Shown: in pieces, positions 20,635 through 30,699 of the stretch
How the letters are laid out: every line of letters starts with the position of its first letter
Numbering within the stretch: the first letter of the stretch is position 1
Source of the DNA: JBGPTK01 sp963797765
GTDB lineage: Bacteria; Acidobacteriota; Terriglobia; Acidiferrales; UBA7541
Length of the DNA stretch: 64,000 nucleotides
Assembly (NCBI GenBank): GCA_963797765.1
Contig: CAWCQU010000002.1
Location: forward strand, 62,001-126,000
Direction: 5' to 3'
Translations under genes and position numbers: made by a program
Notes under the pieces: generated by a model
The model's input: the letters and a program-made list of their open reading frames with translations, nothing else
Database searches by the model: none
Told to the model about the DNA's origin: nothing

Positions 20635-23600
20635 TCAAAAATTGTACTTCAGGGCGAATTGCAGGATTCTCGGCGCTACCGTTGTGGCCGTAATCTGGCC
20701 GAAGCTTGCCAGCGGCAGGACGGATGCAGGATTTGCGAACTGAGGGGTGTTGAATAGATTGAAGAACTCAGCTCGAAATTCCAAATTTGCATTTTCACGG
20801 AAGCCTCCCAGAATGGTTCTCTTGACGATGGCAAAATCTGTATTGTGCTGACCGGGCCCTCGCACTGCATCTCTGCCAATAGTGCCCAAAAAAAATCCGT
20901 TCCCGACGACCGGCGGAGGACAGAACGCGCTCGTATTTAAGTAATTGGTCAGATTGCTCTCAGTCGATCCTGGGGTCTTGAGCTGCCCATAAGTGAGGCC
21001 TTGGCAGACCTGTCCATACCGATAACCGGAAATTCGGAACGCAATAATCGATCCGGCGCGTTGGTCTTGAATTGGAATTGGCGTACCGGTCTGAAGAGTG
21101 ACAACACCTGAGGATTCCCAACCGCTAAGCAGCTTTCCGACGAAACCGTCACGTCGCACCGGCTGGGGAAGCGCCCACAGATAACTGAAAACGAAGCGGT
21201 GCTCTCGATCAAAGTCAGCGGGACCCCAAGCCAAACGTCGCGGCAAGTTTCCGTCACCCGGAAAGCGGCCACCTCGACCGGAATCGAAGCCAATTGTGGT
21301 GTCCGAGAGATCGTCGAGAGTCTTACTCCAAGTGTAGGAACCAAGAAATTGCAGGCCGTGCTTGAAACGTTTTGTGAGGCTGGTTTGCAGGCCGTTATAC
21401 CAGGAAAATCCACCCGTTTCGTTGTCCAGCAACGAAGTGTAGCCGACATAGGGCACTCGCTGAGGAGCGTTTGCAACGGTGTTTGTGGTGATGCCATTCA
21501 CGGGATTCGTTGGACTCGCAAGCAAAGGGGTATTCAAATCACGTGTCCCGTAGAGACGTGTGCCGCGCGTTCCTACATATCCGATTTCCCACAGGAAGCT
21601 GGGGAGAAATTCATACTGGATGTTGAAATTCCACTGTTGAACTCTAGGAGCACTCAGGTCGTTAGAGATGATCGAGTGTGATGCAATTGCGCTATTGGGA
21701 AAAGTGACCGGCCAGAATGGGGTAGCAGGAAGTGGAGGATTCCACGGGACTTGGAGCGTGGCGGCTGTATTCTGGACGCCAGTAAATGACTGTAGCGCAT
21801 CAAAAGGTGGCTCCAGCAGTAATTGTAGAAAATCGTTACCGGCCAGGCGAGAATAAAAAATTCCATACCCCGTGCGAACAACTACCCGGTCCGAACTTGC
21901 GAAAGGCCGCCAAGCAACGCCAAACCGCGGACCCCAAAAATTGCGTTGGACAGCACCGCAACAGCCGCTGTTGCCAGTGCTGGTGATTGCAGAGGCACCG
22001 ACCGCCGGCAGACCACTCTGAGGAAAGTTTGTAGGCACGATGTAGCCCGATAGCGTGCCGCCAACAGGAGGAGGATTGATGGCGAGTTGGGGATTGAAAT
22101 TCGTCATGTAGCCGCGAGCTTCGGAAACATTTCCATAGAAATCCCAGCGCAAACCGATGTTAAAGGTGAGTTGAGGGGTGGCCTTGTAATCGTCCTGAAC
22201 GTAGGACGAATAGTCGACAACTCGAAATTGTCGATCGGTAATTCCGCTGATCGCGCTCTCGGAGAAGATGTTGCTAAAGCCACTTCCGTTTTGCGTGCCG
22301 CTCAAACCCAGCAGCAAATCTGGGAAGCTTTCAAAAGTCAAGCTTCCACGTTTATTTCCGTAAAGGTTAAAGTTGTCTCTCGTCGGATCGATCTCGAATC
22401 CAGCACGGATGCTGTGCTTTCCATGGGCCCATGAAACCTGATCCGAAGCTGAGAACCCGGTGACGGCTGTCAAAAAGAAGTCATTGTTGTTGCCGCCGAG
22501 GGTGAACAATCCTTGAACGATCATCTGCGGCAAGACATTTGTTTGACCAGTGCCGGTCATCCCGATCTGATTGATGGTGGTGGGTTGTAAGTTCAGGAGA
22601 TTCCCGGTGTTGCGAATTCCGCTGACGGTAACGGTGTTCAGAAACGAGGGGGTCAGGGTAGATACAAGCTTAAGAACCAAGCTCTCGTTTCCAAGATTAA
22701 TTGCGCCACCATTACCAGGAACGTTTGATCCGGAGTTGGTGAAGGCGGTAAGTTCCGGATCACGGGACCAAAAGAAGCGGCCGTTTAGAGTATTTCTCTT
22801 CGTAGCGACAAAGTCCATGTTGTAGACGACCTGGTCTTCGGTGAATTGAGAAACTCTACTGAATACAGAAAAACCCTGCCCGTTTGGTTGAATTACCTGA
22901 GGGGTTGGTATAACAAAAGTGCCATCGGGAAGTTTCTGATTCAGGAGAGCTAGGGCTACGGGATTGATATTGGAGCCATCGCAGGCGATCGCCGTGCCTC
23001 CCTGCGTACCTTTTTGACCGCAGAAGATTTTGCCGAGGTTGCCGGCTGAACGGTCATTCGTGAGCGGAGGAAGAAAAGCGTTTTGCAGAGATTGAGCTCC
23101 GATGCCATTCCGCTGACGGGTTCCCTGGTAAGAGCCGAAAAAGAATAGTCTGTCTTTCACCAATCGTCCGCCCAACGTGCCGCCAAACTGATTCTGTCTC
23201 AACTCGGGTCGAGGCTGGTTATTGCGATTTAGGAAGAAATCATTCGCATTGAAAACATCATTCCGGAAGAATTCAAACAGATTGCCGTGAAAGTCATTTG
23301 TTCCTGATTTTGTGATGACGTTTACGTTTGCTCCGGAGCCGCGGCCGTAACCAGCATCATAAAGGTTTGTCTGGACCTTGAACTCTTCGATGGAATCCGG
23401 GTTAGGAATAGCAATTCCCGTATAGCCGAGCCAATCACCGGCCTTCGCGGTGCCAAAATTATTGATGTGCGCGCCGTCCATTTGATAGTCATTGTCGATT
23501 GCTCTTCCACCGTTCACCCAGAGATCCGGGGAGTTCCTTCCTAGGGTCCCTGCATTATTCACGTCTGCCTGAACGCCAGTGTACAAACTTAGAATTTGAG

Positions 23601-24078
23601 TGTAGTTGCGTGTGACCAGTGGAAGATTGTCCACGGTTTGCTCGCCGACCACTCGGCCCAGAGTAGTCGACTCCGTCTGCGCCAGCGCCGCTTCCGCCTG
23701 AACTGTAACGGATTGGGAGCTGGAGCCGACTTTTAAGACGACATTGAGCTTTTGAGTCTCGGTGACGTTGATCGATACATCTTGTACCCGGTGAATCTGA
23801 AAACCCGCGGCTTTGATTTCGACGGTGTAAGCCCCTGGTGCAAGCAGAGGCACAGTAAATTCCCCGGAAGAATTCGTCTTGACGGTGCGGGCCAATCCCG
23901 TAGCCGGTTGTGTCACGGTGACCTCGGCTTCAGGAACAACGCCTCCCGAAGAGTCTGTGACCCTACCGACGAGCGCTCCAGTGGAAGGAGTTTGTGCCCA
24001 AGAATTGGGGCAAAGCCCGCTAGAGAGAAATACTAAGAACAAAACAAGCGATTTTAGATACAAATTGCTCAAGTTCAT
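20635..24078 (-). CDS. TonB-dependent receptor with carboxypeptidase-regulatory domain
   Basis: About 1,147 residues from ATG 24078 (the upstream in-frame ATG at 24093 is less likely). Signal peptide ending SWAQ. Residues about 33-115 are a carboxypeptidase-regulatory beta-sandwich (GALVGRVTDSSGGVVPEAEVTV ... PGAYTVEIKAAGF). A plug domain follows (NVITKSGTNDFHGNLFEFFRNDVFNA), then a long beta-barrel ending in LQFALKYNF, with the C-terminal Phe needed for BamA insertion. This Oar-like type is expanded in Acidobacteriota and takes up large substrates with TonB/ExbBD energy. First gene of the block with the three hydrolases; ~200 bases separate it from the CehA-like gene. Confidence 0.92.
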   Translation of the reverse strand: MNLSNLYLKSLVLFLVFLSSGLCPNSWAQTPSTGALVGRVTDSSGGVVPEAEVTVTQPATGLARTVKTNSSGEFTVPLLAPGAYTVEIKAAGFQIHRVQDVSINVTETQKLNVVLKVGSSSQSVTVQAEAALAQTESTTLGRVVGEQTVDNLPLVTRNYTQILSLYTGVQADVNNAGTLGRNSPDLWVNGGRAIDNDYQMDGAHINNFGTAKAGDWLGYTGIAIPNPDSIEEFKVQTNLYDAGYGRGSGANVNVITKSGTNDFHGNLFEFFRNDVFNANDFFLNRNNQPRPELRQNQFGGTLGGRLVKDRLFFFGSYQGTRQRNGIGAQSLQNAFLPPLTNDRSAGNLGKIFCGQKGTQGGTAIACDGSNINPVALALLNQKLPDGTFVIPTPQVIQPNGQGFSVFSRVSQFTEDQVVYNMDFVATKRNTLNGRFFWSRDPELTAFTNSGSNVPGNGGAINLGNESLVLKLVSTLTPSFLNTVTVSGIRNTGNLLNLQPTTINQIGMTGTGQTNVLPQMIVQGLFTLGGNNNDFFLTAVTGFSASDQVSWAHGKHSIRAGFEIDPTRDNFNLYGNKRGSLTFESFPDLLLGLSGTQNGSGFSNIFSESAISGITDRQFRVVDYSSYVQDDYKATPQLTFNIGLRWDFYGNVSEARGYMTNFNPQLAINPPPVGGTLSGYIVPTNFPQSGLPAVGASAITSTGNSGCCGAVQRNFWGPRFGVAWRPFASSDRVVVRTGYGIFYSRLAGNDFLQLLLEPPFDALQSFTGVQNTAATLQVPWNPPLPATPFWPVTFPNSAIASHSIISNDLSAPRVQQWNFNIQYEFLPSFLWEIGYVGTRGTRLYGTRDLNTPLLASPTNPVNGITTNTVANAPQRVPYVGYTSLLDNETGGFSWYNGLQTSLTKRFKHGLQFLGSYTWSKTLDDLSDTTIGFDSGRGGRFPGDGNLPRRLAWGPADFDREHRFVFSYLWALPQPVRRDGFVGKLLSGWESSGVVTLQTGTPIPIQDQRAGSIIAFRISGYRYGQVCQGLTYGQLKTPGSTESNLTNYLNTSAFCPPPVVGNGFFLGTIGRDAVRGPGQHNTDFAIVKRTILGGFRENANLEFRAEFFNLFNTPQFANPASVLPLASFGQITATTVAPRILQFALKYNF

Positions 24079-24271
24079 CTTGGCCCCCGCCAATCCGAAT
24101 TTGTTCGCCCCCGACTTAGTGCAATTAGGTACAAAAAACGCAAAATTCTGGCAATGGCCATGGTGTAATTTTTTTGTTGCCGGCTAATTTATTGAAGCGG
24201 AGCGGCTTAGACCTGCGCATCACTCGTTGACTTCTCCAGAAAAGTGCGCCAAAATCACGCCTCTTCCGTTT

Positions 24272-26134
24272 ATGGCCCAAGACGAGCCATCTGCGATTCG
24301 CTTCGGGGTCTTTGAGCTAGACCTCAAAAACCTAGAACTGAGAAAATCGGGCACGCTAATTCGGCTGCCCCCGCAACCATTCAAAGTTCTGGCCTTGCTT
24401 GCCAATCACCCCGGCGAATTGGTGACTCGGGACGACATCCAGCAACAAATTTGGATGGGTGCGGCCTACGTCGATTTCGAGCGGGGCATCAATCACTGCG
24501 TCAGCCAAATTAGGGCAGTGCTAGAAGATGATGCAGAAACGCCGCGCTACATTCAAACCTTGCCTCGTCGTGGATACCGATTTATAGCACCCATCTCCAA
24601 AGAGACGAGAGCGGCAGTTGAGAGTTCGGAGAGAAGTCCTCTCTTCAGCCTGTCGAATGCATCAGGATTCCGGCTGGGCGCACTCTGTTTAGTTGTGGTT
24701 CTGGCCGCAACTGTGTTCGGCCTAAAACATGCCGCTACGGAACAGAAAGCAAAACTCTCCAAAGTTCCCTTAGCCGTGCTTCCGTTCGACAATTTGAGCG
24801 GCGACCCCCGGCAGGATTATTTTGCGGAGGGAATGACCGAAGCTTTGATTACGCAGCTAGGTAAGTTTAGCGGCTTGCGCGTGATTTCGAAGCAATCCGT
24901 GATGCATTTCAACGGAGTCGACAGTCCCACGAGCGAGATCGCTCGCGAGCTAAACGTAAACGAGATTGTGAAAGGTTCGGTGATCCAATCGAATGGGAGA
25001 GTGCGGATCACGGCACAACTTATCGACCCAGCTTCTGGAAGCTATGTTTGGAGTGACAGCTATGAAGGAGACATCCGCAATATTCTAACGTTGCAAAGCG
25101 AAGTGGCAAGTGCAATCGCCGGCAAGATCAAAATCGTCATGACGCCTCAAGAAAGGGAGAACGTGAAAAGCCTCCAGGGGGTGAATCCGGCAGCGCACGA
25201 GGACTATCTACGAGGCCGCTACTATTGGAATAAACGAACGAGAGAAGCCTTAAATAGAAGTATCGAGTATTTCGAGCTGGCGATTAAAGAAGATCCGCAA
25301 TATGCGCCGGCTTATGCAGGACTGGCCGACTCATACAATTTGCTGGCGTTTTCGGGGGCCTTGGCGCCCAAAGTGGCGTATCCCCAAGCGACTCAGGCGG
25401 CGATGAAGGCGCTACTGCTTGATGATACGTTGGCCGATGCGCACACATCCCTGGCCGACATCCGCTCGGTATACGAATGGAAGTGGTCCGAGGCGGAAAG
25501 AGAATACCGCCGCGCCATCGAATTAAACAGAAGCTATGCAATCGCGCACCAATGGTACGCGTCCTATCTGATCGCGATGGGAAGAACGGAGGAGAGCATT
25601 TCGGAGGCGAAACAAGCTTTAGAACTAGATCCTTTGTCGCTGATGATCAATTCCAATCTCGGCTGGAGTTACTATCTGGCCGGAAGGGATGACGAAGCAA
25701 TTGAACACTATCGAGTGGTTATCGAGATGGATCCCAATTTTGGGCCGGCACATTTGAACTTGGGGCGAGTCTACGAACAGAAGGAAATGTTTGAACCGGC
25801 AATTCTGGAAATACAAAAAGCGATTTCACTTTCTAATGAAACTCCGAGCGCTCTTGCGGCACTGGGGTATGCGTATGGCGTTGCCGGCAAGCTGGCGCAA
25901 GCAACCGAAACTGCGGACAGACTTAAGACCATGTCCCAAAAAGGGTACGTGCCGCCTTATGATTTGGCCGTGATCTACGCGGGACTTGGAAATAAAGATG
26001 AAGCTCTTCGCTGGCTGCAGCAGGCATACCAGGAACGATCTGGGGAGCTTCTATACATCAAGGTCGATCCGCGGCTCGTCAGCCTTCGCACAGATCGTAA
26101 GTTCTTGGCTCTGACAAGAGAAATGGGCTTGTGA
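24272..26134 (+). CDS. CadC-type transmembrane regulator with TPR repeats
   Basis: About 620 residues from ATG 24272; a TTG at 24227 is also in frame. Residues 8-105: OmpR/CadC winged helix (FGVFELDLKNLELRKSGTLIRL ... RGYRFIAPI). A single membrane helix follows (GALCLVVVLAATVFGL, about 150-168), then a TolB-N/FlgO-like domain (LAVLPFDNLSGDPRQDYFAEGMTEALI) and TPR repeats from about 320 to the end. The same TolB-N plus TPR module is fused to a kinase at 2231. Divergent from the TonB receptor with under 200 bases between, so likely its regulator; that is inference. Confidence 0.88.
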   Translation: MAQDEPSAIRFGVFELDLKNLELRKSGTLIRLPPQPFKVLALLANHPGELVTRDDIQQQIWMGAAYVDFERGINHCVSQIRAVLEDDAETPRYIQTLPRRGYRFIAPISKETRAAVESSERSPLFSLSNASGFRLGALCLVVVLAATVFGLKHAATEQKAKLSKVPLAVLPFDNLSGDPRQDYFAEGMTEALITQLGKFSGLRVISKQSVMHFNGVDSPTSEIARELNVNEIVKGSVIQSNGRVRITAQLIDPASGSYVWSDSYEGDIRNILTLQSEVASAIAGKIKIVMTPQERENVKSLQGVNPAAHEDYLRGRYYWNKRTREALNRSIEYFELAIKEDPQYAPAYAGLADSYNLLAFSGALAPKVAYPQATQAAMKALLLDDTLADAHTSLADIRSVYEWKWSEAEREYRRAIELNRSYAIAHQWYASYLIAMGRTEESISEAKQALELDPLSLMINSNLGWSYYLAGRDDEAIEHYRVVIEMDPNFGPAHLNLGRVYEQKEMFEPAILEIQKAISLSNETPSALAALGYAYGVAGKLAQATETADRLKTMSQKGYVPPYDLAVIYAGLGNKDEALRWLQQAYQERSGELLYIKVDPRLVSLRTDRKFLALTREMGL

Positions 26135-26478
26135 ACTTCCTATCCTCGACAGCCCGAAACTACGTGGCGTCTTCTTGACTGGATTACCCTGAGTGCTCTG
26201 TTGTTTCCGGGAAGTACCATACGGCCTGCCTCCATAGAAAGACCTCAGCCCCTGCGTGCATCGAGCTACTGTCAAAATAATTGCCCTAACTTGGATGTCG
26301 AGGCAGTGCTGGAGATCCTAAAACGCAATTTAGATTCGCTGGTTCTCGAGGAGACTGCTGCGTGGAAAATTGGATCGAATCTTTCCCGTGCAGGAGAGTG
26401 GCGAGGCGCCGTGTTTCAAGCGAATTCACCCTGATGGCCTCACTCTTCTGAGCGGTGACGCCAGCTGGTCGCGTCTCT
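26135..26478. other. Intergenic, nothing found
   Basis: No coding frame or structured element could be supported. The stretch leads into gene remnants and the first insertion sequence. Confidence 0.4.
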
Positions 26479-26622
26479 CTATTGAGGCTTGCCGGCCGGC
26501 ACCCAATCGTAGGGAACAGGCTGCGCACGATAGACGAAATTGGTTCTGACTTCCCTCTCGCCGAAAGCCCTGCGGCCGAAATAAGGGCTGACATATTCCC
26601 AAACGATCTCTGTGCTTCGTCA
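26479..26622 (-). pseudogene. C-terminal remnant resembling aryl-sulfate sulfotransferase
   Basis: In one minus frame the 47 residues include EIVWEYVSPYFG and end NFVYRAQPVPYDWVPAGKPQ followed by TAG at 26481-26479. The pattern 'VWEYxNPxF ... YRAxRxPYDWVP' is the C-terminus I associate with arylsulfotransferase (ASST) family proteins. A stop codon precedes the piece and no upstream part is found, so it is a stump left next to the insertion sequence. Confidence 0.45.
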
Positions 26623-26799
26623 ATACTCAAAACGGCCCAAGAAAGCGCGCCATTCGCACCAAGTGAAGGTGGTTGATTCAGTCCCTGCTGGGCTTTGAGG
26701 CTTCTTTTTCGCGAATGAGGGACCTCAATCAGGGAGTACCGAGTGCGCGGACAGAGATCTCCGTTCCGGGGTCAAACCGATTTGCAAACTGTGATCCGT

Positions 26800-27911
26800 C
26801 TACGCCGCTCGTTCGTAGCGGTGATGCAGACCGGCAAGTCGCGTGTGAGAAATGACGCGACCCGCGGTTATAGCGCGAGTTCTGCCGCCGGGCGTTTCCT
26901 TGCTCAGCCCCAGATGGGTTCGGTCTTCATGGTAGTAGCGGACATATTCCGAGAGCAGCCGTTTCAGATGGCGTTCGTCAACTGCGATGATGTGATCCAA
27001 CAGTTCGCGGCGGCAGCTGCCTACCCAACGCTCTGCGACTCCATTCTGCCAGGGACTCCTCGAACGAAGTGCGGACAGCATTTGATTTTCATCGATCGGA
27101 TCGCGGCGAGGATTTCCGCCCCATATTTGGCATCACGATCCAAGATGACGAACCTCGGCGCCGACCCAAATGGAAACGCTTCTCGCAACTGCTGGACGAT
27201 CCACAGGCTCGTCGGATGCTTTGTGACGTTGAAGTGCAGGATGCGCCGACGATCGTGACTGATGACGAAGAAACAATAGAGCACGCCGAACGTGATCGTT
27301 GGAACCGTGAAGAAGTCCATCGCCGCAATCGCTTCCCGATGGTTTCGAAGGAAGGCGAGCCAGCGTTTGGCCGGCTCGGGATCCCTCGGAGCTCGTTTCA
27401 TCCAACGGGAGATGGTTCGCTCGGAGAGTTCAAAACCGAGCATGAGAAATTCTCCGTGTATCCGAGGCGCTCCCCAGGTTGGATTCTCAGCAACCATCCG
27501 GAAAATCAAATCTCGAACCTCTTTCGAGAGCCGTCTCCTCCCTGCCGGCTTTCGGGTCCGGGAGATCAAGCGCCAATAGAAACGGAAGCCTGCCCGATGC
27601 CATCGAACCACCGTCTCCGGCGTGACGACAATCAAAGTTTCTTTCCAGGCGGACCAGAACCGGTGGGCAATGACCCAGAAGAGTTTGTCGAAGCGGCTCA
27701 GCATCGGTCGCGGGTGGCGACGTTTCAGTATGGTGAGTTGCTGCCGGAGCGCGAGGTTTTCCAGTACAAGATGCCGACGACTGCGAAACGCGCGAGCAAG
27801 CGCTCCGGACCAGAGAAAAAGCAGATTTAACATGGCCCGGAGTTATACCAAAATCGCGGACGGATACTGCAGTAAGTTACTGATTCTGCGGCCGGTCAGA
27901 GTTTTGGCGAA
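26800..27911 (-). mobile_element. Integrase-core insertion sequence, copy 1 (frameshifted)
   Basis: Transposase frames at 27833-27021 and 27081-26800 make one protein of about 345 residues. It has an N-terminal helical region (LVLENLALRQQLTILKRRH), a helix-turn-helix region and an rve/DDE catalytic core: AMDFFTVPT (Asp), FVILDRDAKYG (Asp), NGVAERWVGSCRRE (Glu). The frame breaks near 27050, so this copy is probably inactive. The right end, up to about 27911, carries a TCAGAGTTTTGGCGAA string shared with copy 3 and the relic at 38642. It ends about 10 bases from the stop of the outer-membrane channel gene. IS family not assigned. Confidence 0.8.
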
Positions 27912-27921
27912 CAACAAGTTC

Positions 27922-29508
27922 TCACGGAGTCTTGAGCGGTTCCGGGAAAGCATCCGCCGCGCGGCCCATGGCGCGAGCGAGGCTAAGCTTGGCGATGTTG
28001 TAGGCGAACACCCCGCTGATGTAATCAAATTCGGCGTTAGTTACCTCTTGCTGTGCCTGTACATACTGCACGGTGTCAATCACTCCCGCTTCCACCTTTT
28101 GGCGCGTAAGTTCGAGCGTTTCCTTGGTGACCTGCGCATTTTTCTGGGCAAGTTCCACCTGACTGGAGGCGGCCTGCAAATCCATGTAGGCGCTGCGGAC
28201 GTCGCTCTCGATCTGACCCTTCAAGTCATCGTATTCAGCGCGCCGCTGGGCAAGCGCGGCGTCGGATTGCTGAATGTCGCCCTCGGTGCGTCCGCCTTGC
28301 CAGATGGGAATCTTCAAGGTGGCTGTGGAGGTGTACGTGGTCTGCAATTGACTGGGGTTGGTGCCGATTCCGCCGTAGTCGGCGGTCACCCCGAGCGATG
28401 GGTAACGTTCGGCGCGTGCGGCGGCGCGTGCGCGCTCGGCGGCGTGCAGCTGCGCCTCGGCGGCTTTCAAATCGGCTCGATGTTGCATTGCTTGCGCGAG
28501 CGCATCTTCCATGGCTAATGGAGCCGCGGGCGCGAAGGACACCTCGTCCGTGATGTCGTACTGATCGTTCGGCGGCAGGCCGATCATGCGGGCAAGATTG
28601 ATCTTTTGCTTCGCCAGATCGTTTTGAAGTGAGAGCAAACGTTGCCGGTGCATCAGGGCCTGTACCTCGTTCCGGTCGGCATCCACTTTCGCGATGAGTC
28701 CCTGGCCAAGCTGCTGCAGGCTCTGCTGGAACACGGCATTCGCGCTATTGAGTTGAGCTTCTTCCGAGGCCAGTCGAGCTTTCGCCGCAATCACCTGAAG
28801 ATAGGTGCTGCCGACCGCAAGCACGATCAGTTCACGAGCATCCAGCGCCGAATAGCGATTCGCGTTCGCGGTGTCTTTCGAGGCACGGTAGTTGTTGAGC
28901 GCGGTGAAATCGAAAACGGTCTGCGAAAGATGGGCGCGAAAATCAATATAGTTAAAGGGACCGATGACCGAGGGGATCGAAAACCCCGGAAAATTGAATC
29001 GGAAACCGAGTGCGCGCAGATTCGTGGTTTGAACGTCCTCGGTTACTGAGCCGCTGAGGTTCGGCAGCAGGGCGCTGCGCGCGACTTTGCTCTGTCCTTC
29101 CGCTTGCCGCAGAGACTGAGTTGCACCCGTCTGGCCGAGATTATAGGCAAGCCCGCGCCGAATCGCTTCCCATAAGCGCAGCCTCCCATTGAACAGCATG
29201 TTCGGGGCGCCCGGCGTGCTTCCCGCATAGGCGCCTTGCACCTGCACGTTTGGATTCAACGTGTTCACGGTGGCAATGGTGCTCGGTGCGGGCTGTTCCG
29301 AGGTCTTCACGGTGCCGTTGCTTTGCGCCGTGCGCCCGGACAGCGGAAGTTGCATGGCCTGCGAGCTTTGCGCTTGCCCGGGTGTTGGACCGATTTGCGC
29401 GAAGGCAGGAACAGCGAACATCAGGGTTACTGCAAGCATCGGCAGACGGGCGCAAGAGCGCTCCATCCCGAGTTTCAAAAATGATCGGACTTCTGCTTTC
29501 CTGTACAT
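27922..29508 (-). CDS. TolC-family outer-membrane efflux channel
   Basis: About 528 residues from ATG 29508, with AGGAG 3-7 bases upstream. A merged reading that runs through from the permease upstream is false: it only exists because that permease is frameshifted. Signal peptide LPMLAVTLMFAVPAFAQ, then two OEP repeats (about 110-310 and 320-520) rich in the long helices of the TolC tunnel (LRQAEGQSKVARSALLPNLSGSV; LELTRQKVEAGVIDTVQYVQAQQEV). It would connect the YbhG-like adaptor to the cell exterior. Last gene of the efflux operon. Confidence 0.88.
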   Translation of the reverse strand: MYRKAEVRSFLKLGMERSCARLPMLAVTLMFAVPAFAQIGPTPGQAQSSQAMQLPLSGRTAQSNGTVKTSEQPAPSTIATVNTLNPNVQVQGAYAGSTPGAPNMLFNGRLRLWEAIRRGLAYNLGQTGATQSLRQAEGQSKVARSALLPNLSGSVTEDVQTTNLRALGFRFNFPGFSIPSVIGPFNYIDFRAHLSQTVFDFTALNNYRASKDTANANRYSALDARELIVLAVGSTYLQVIAAKARLASEEAQLNSANAVFQQSLQQLGQGLIAKVDADRNEVQALMHRQRLLSLQNDLAKQKINLARMIGLPPNDQYDITDEVSFAPAAPLAMEDALAQAMQHRADLKAAEAQLHAAERARAAARAERYPSLGVTADYGGIGTNPSQLQTTYTSTATLKIPIWQGGRTEGDIQQSDAALAQRRAEYDDLKGQIESDVRSAYMDLQAASSQVELAQKNAQVTKETLELTRQKVEAGVIDTVQYVQAQQEVTNAEFDYISGVFAYNIAKLSLARAMGRAADAFPEPLKTP

Positions 29509-29528
29509 GAGGCTCCTATAGACTGGCC

Positions 29529-30696
29529 CTAGCTGAGTTGCTTTCTGAATCGCCAGATGCTCAGCGAAACGAGCACGATGGTGAACGCCAAGAGCGCGAG
29601 AAAATTCGGCCACAGCGTGCCAATCCCGCTTCCCTTCAACATCGCGCCGCGTGAGATCACGCCGAAGTGTTGAATGGGGTTGAATTGCGCAACGGGCTGG
29701 AGCCACTTGGGCATCGCTTCCACGGGTGTGAATGCCCCGGAGAGCGATGTCAGCGGAGGATTCACGAAAAAGAGCGTGAGCTGCGCCTGCCGCGCCGATT
29801 TTGTGAACGTGGCGATGAACGTGCCGATGCTGATCCCGCACAACAAGCAGAGAGCCGCGGCGGCCATCACCAAGAAAACGCTTCCGCGGAAAGGGATTCC
29901 AAACACGACGCGCATGACCACCAAAGCCATCAGGCCCATCATGCAGAGGAGAACAAAGAGCGGAAAAAGCTTGGCGACAATGATCTGCGTGGTCGAAACG
30001 GGAGACATCAATAACTGCTCGAGCGTGCCGGCTTCGCGTTCCTTCACAATCGCCGCCGCGGAAATCAGTGAACCGTTGAGAATCAGGAGCACCCCGAGGA
30101 TGCCGGTCACAATAAACCACGTGGGCTTCAGGCCCGGATTGTACAGATACGCGGGATGCAGCACGACCATGCCGAGATGGCTGAGGTCCGGCGCGGCGAT
30201 CTGCTTGAACTGTGCGTGAATTCCCTGCACTGGCGAGTGTCTGGTTGTATGACGCGATGACACCTTCCGCGTATCCCTCGCCGATCGTAGCCGTGTTGGA
30301 GTTCATGGCGTTCAGCAGCACTTGCACGGTGGCTGGCCGGCCGCGCTGCAGATCGCGCGCATAGTCATAAGGGATCACAAGTCCGGCATCGAGATTGCCG
30401 TTCGCGATCTTCTTGCCCATTTCGTTTACGTTGAGATAGGTACCAGTGGCCCGGAAACTCTTGCTTTCGGTCATGATCGCGGCAAGTTCGCGGCTTTCGG
30501 GAGTTCTGCTGTCGTCCACCACGCCGAGCCGGAGGTTGCTGACGGTGGCGTTGAGGGCGAACCCAAAAAGAAGCAATTGCAGAGTCGGAGGCAGGATCAG
30601 GGACATGGCGAGCCGGCGGTCGCGCAATATCTGGCGAAACTCTTTGCGGATCAAAGCCCGCATGCGGTAACCGAGAAATGAGCGAATCTCATTCAT
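29529..30696 (-). CDS. ybhR: ABC-2 permease, YbhR-like, frameshifted
   Basis: N-terminal half in one frame from ATG 30696 (IRKEFRQILRDRRLAMSLILPPTLQLLLFGFAL), rest in another (HLGMVVLHPAYLYNPGLKPTWFIVTGILGVLLILNG, then four more helices). An extra base at about 30219-30223 (GGGAATTC for GGGATTC) links them. Corrected length about 388. Six membrane segments and a large periplasmic loop between the first two are typical of drug-efflux ABC-2 permeases. It pairs with the next gene upstream as a heterodimer, powered by the YbhF-like ATPase. Only 3 bases separate it from that permease's corrected stop. Confidence 0.8.
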
Positions 30697-30699
30697 GGC

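Noticed and set aside
26747..26757. GCGGACAGAG as the left terminal repeat of IS copy 1
   Set aside because: It is in direct, not inverted, orientation to the right-end string and only 10 bases match.
27069..27830. A 253-residue plus-strand frame
   Set aside because: It is the mirror of the transposase in copy 1; an equivalent mirror frame appears in copy 2.
27922..30696. A single 924-residue protein joining an ABC permease to a TolC channel
   Set aside because: The middle ~250 residues are nonsense. The permease continues in another frame and the channel has its own ribosome site and signal peptide at 29508.
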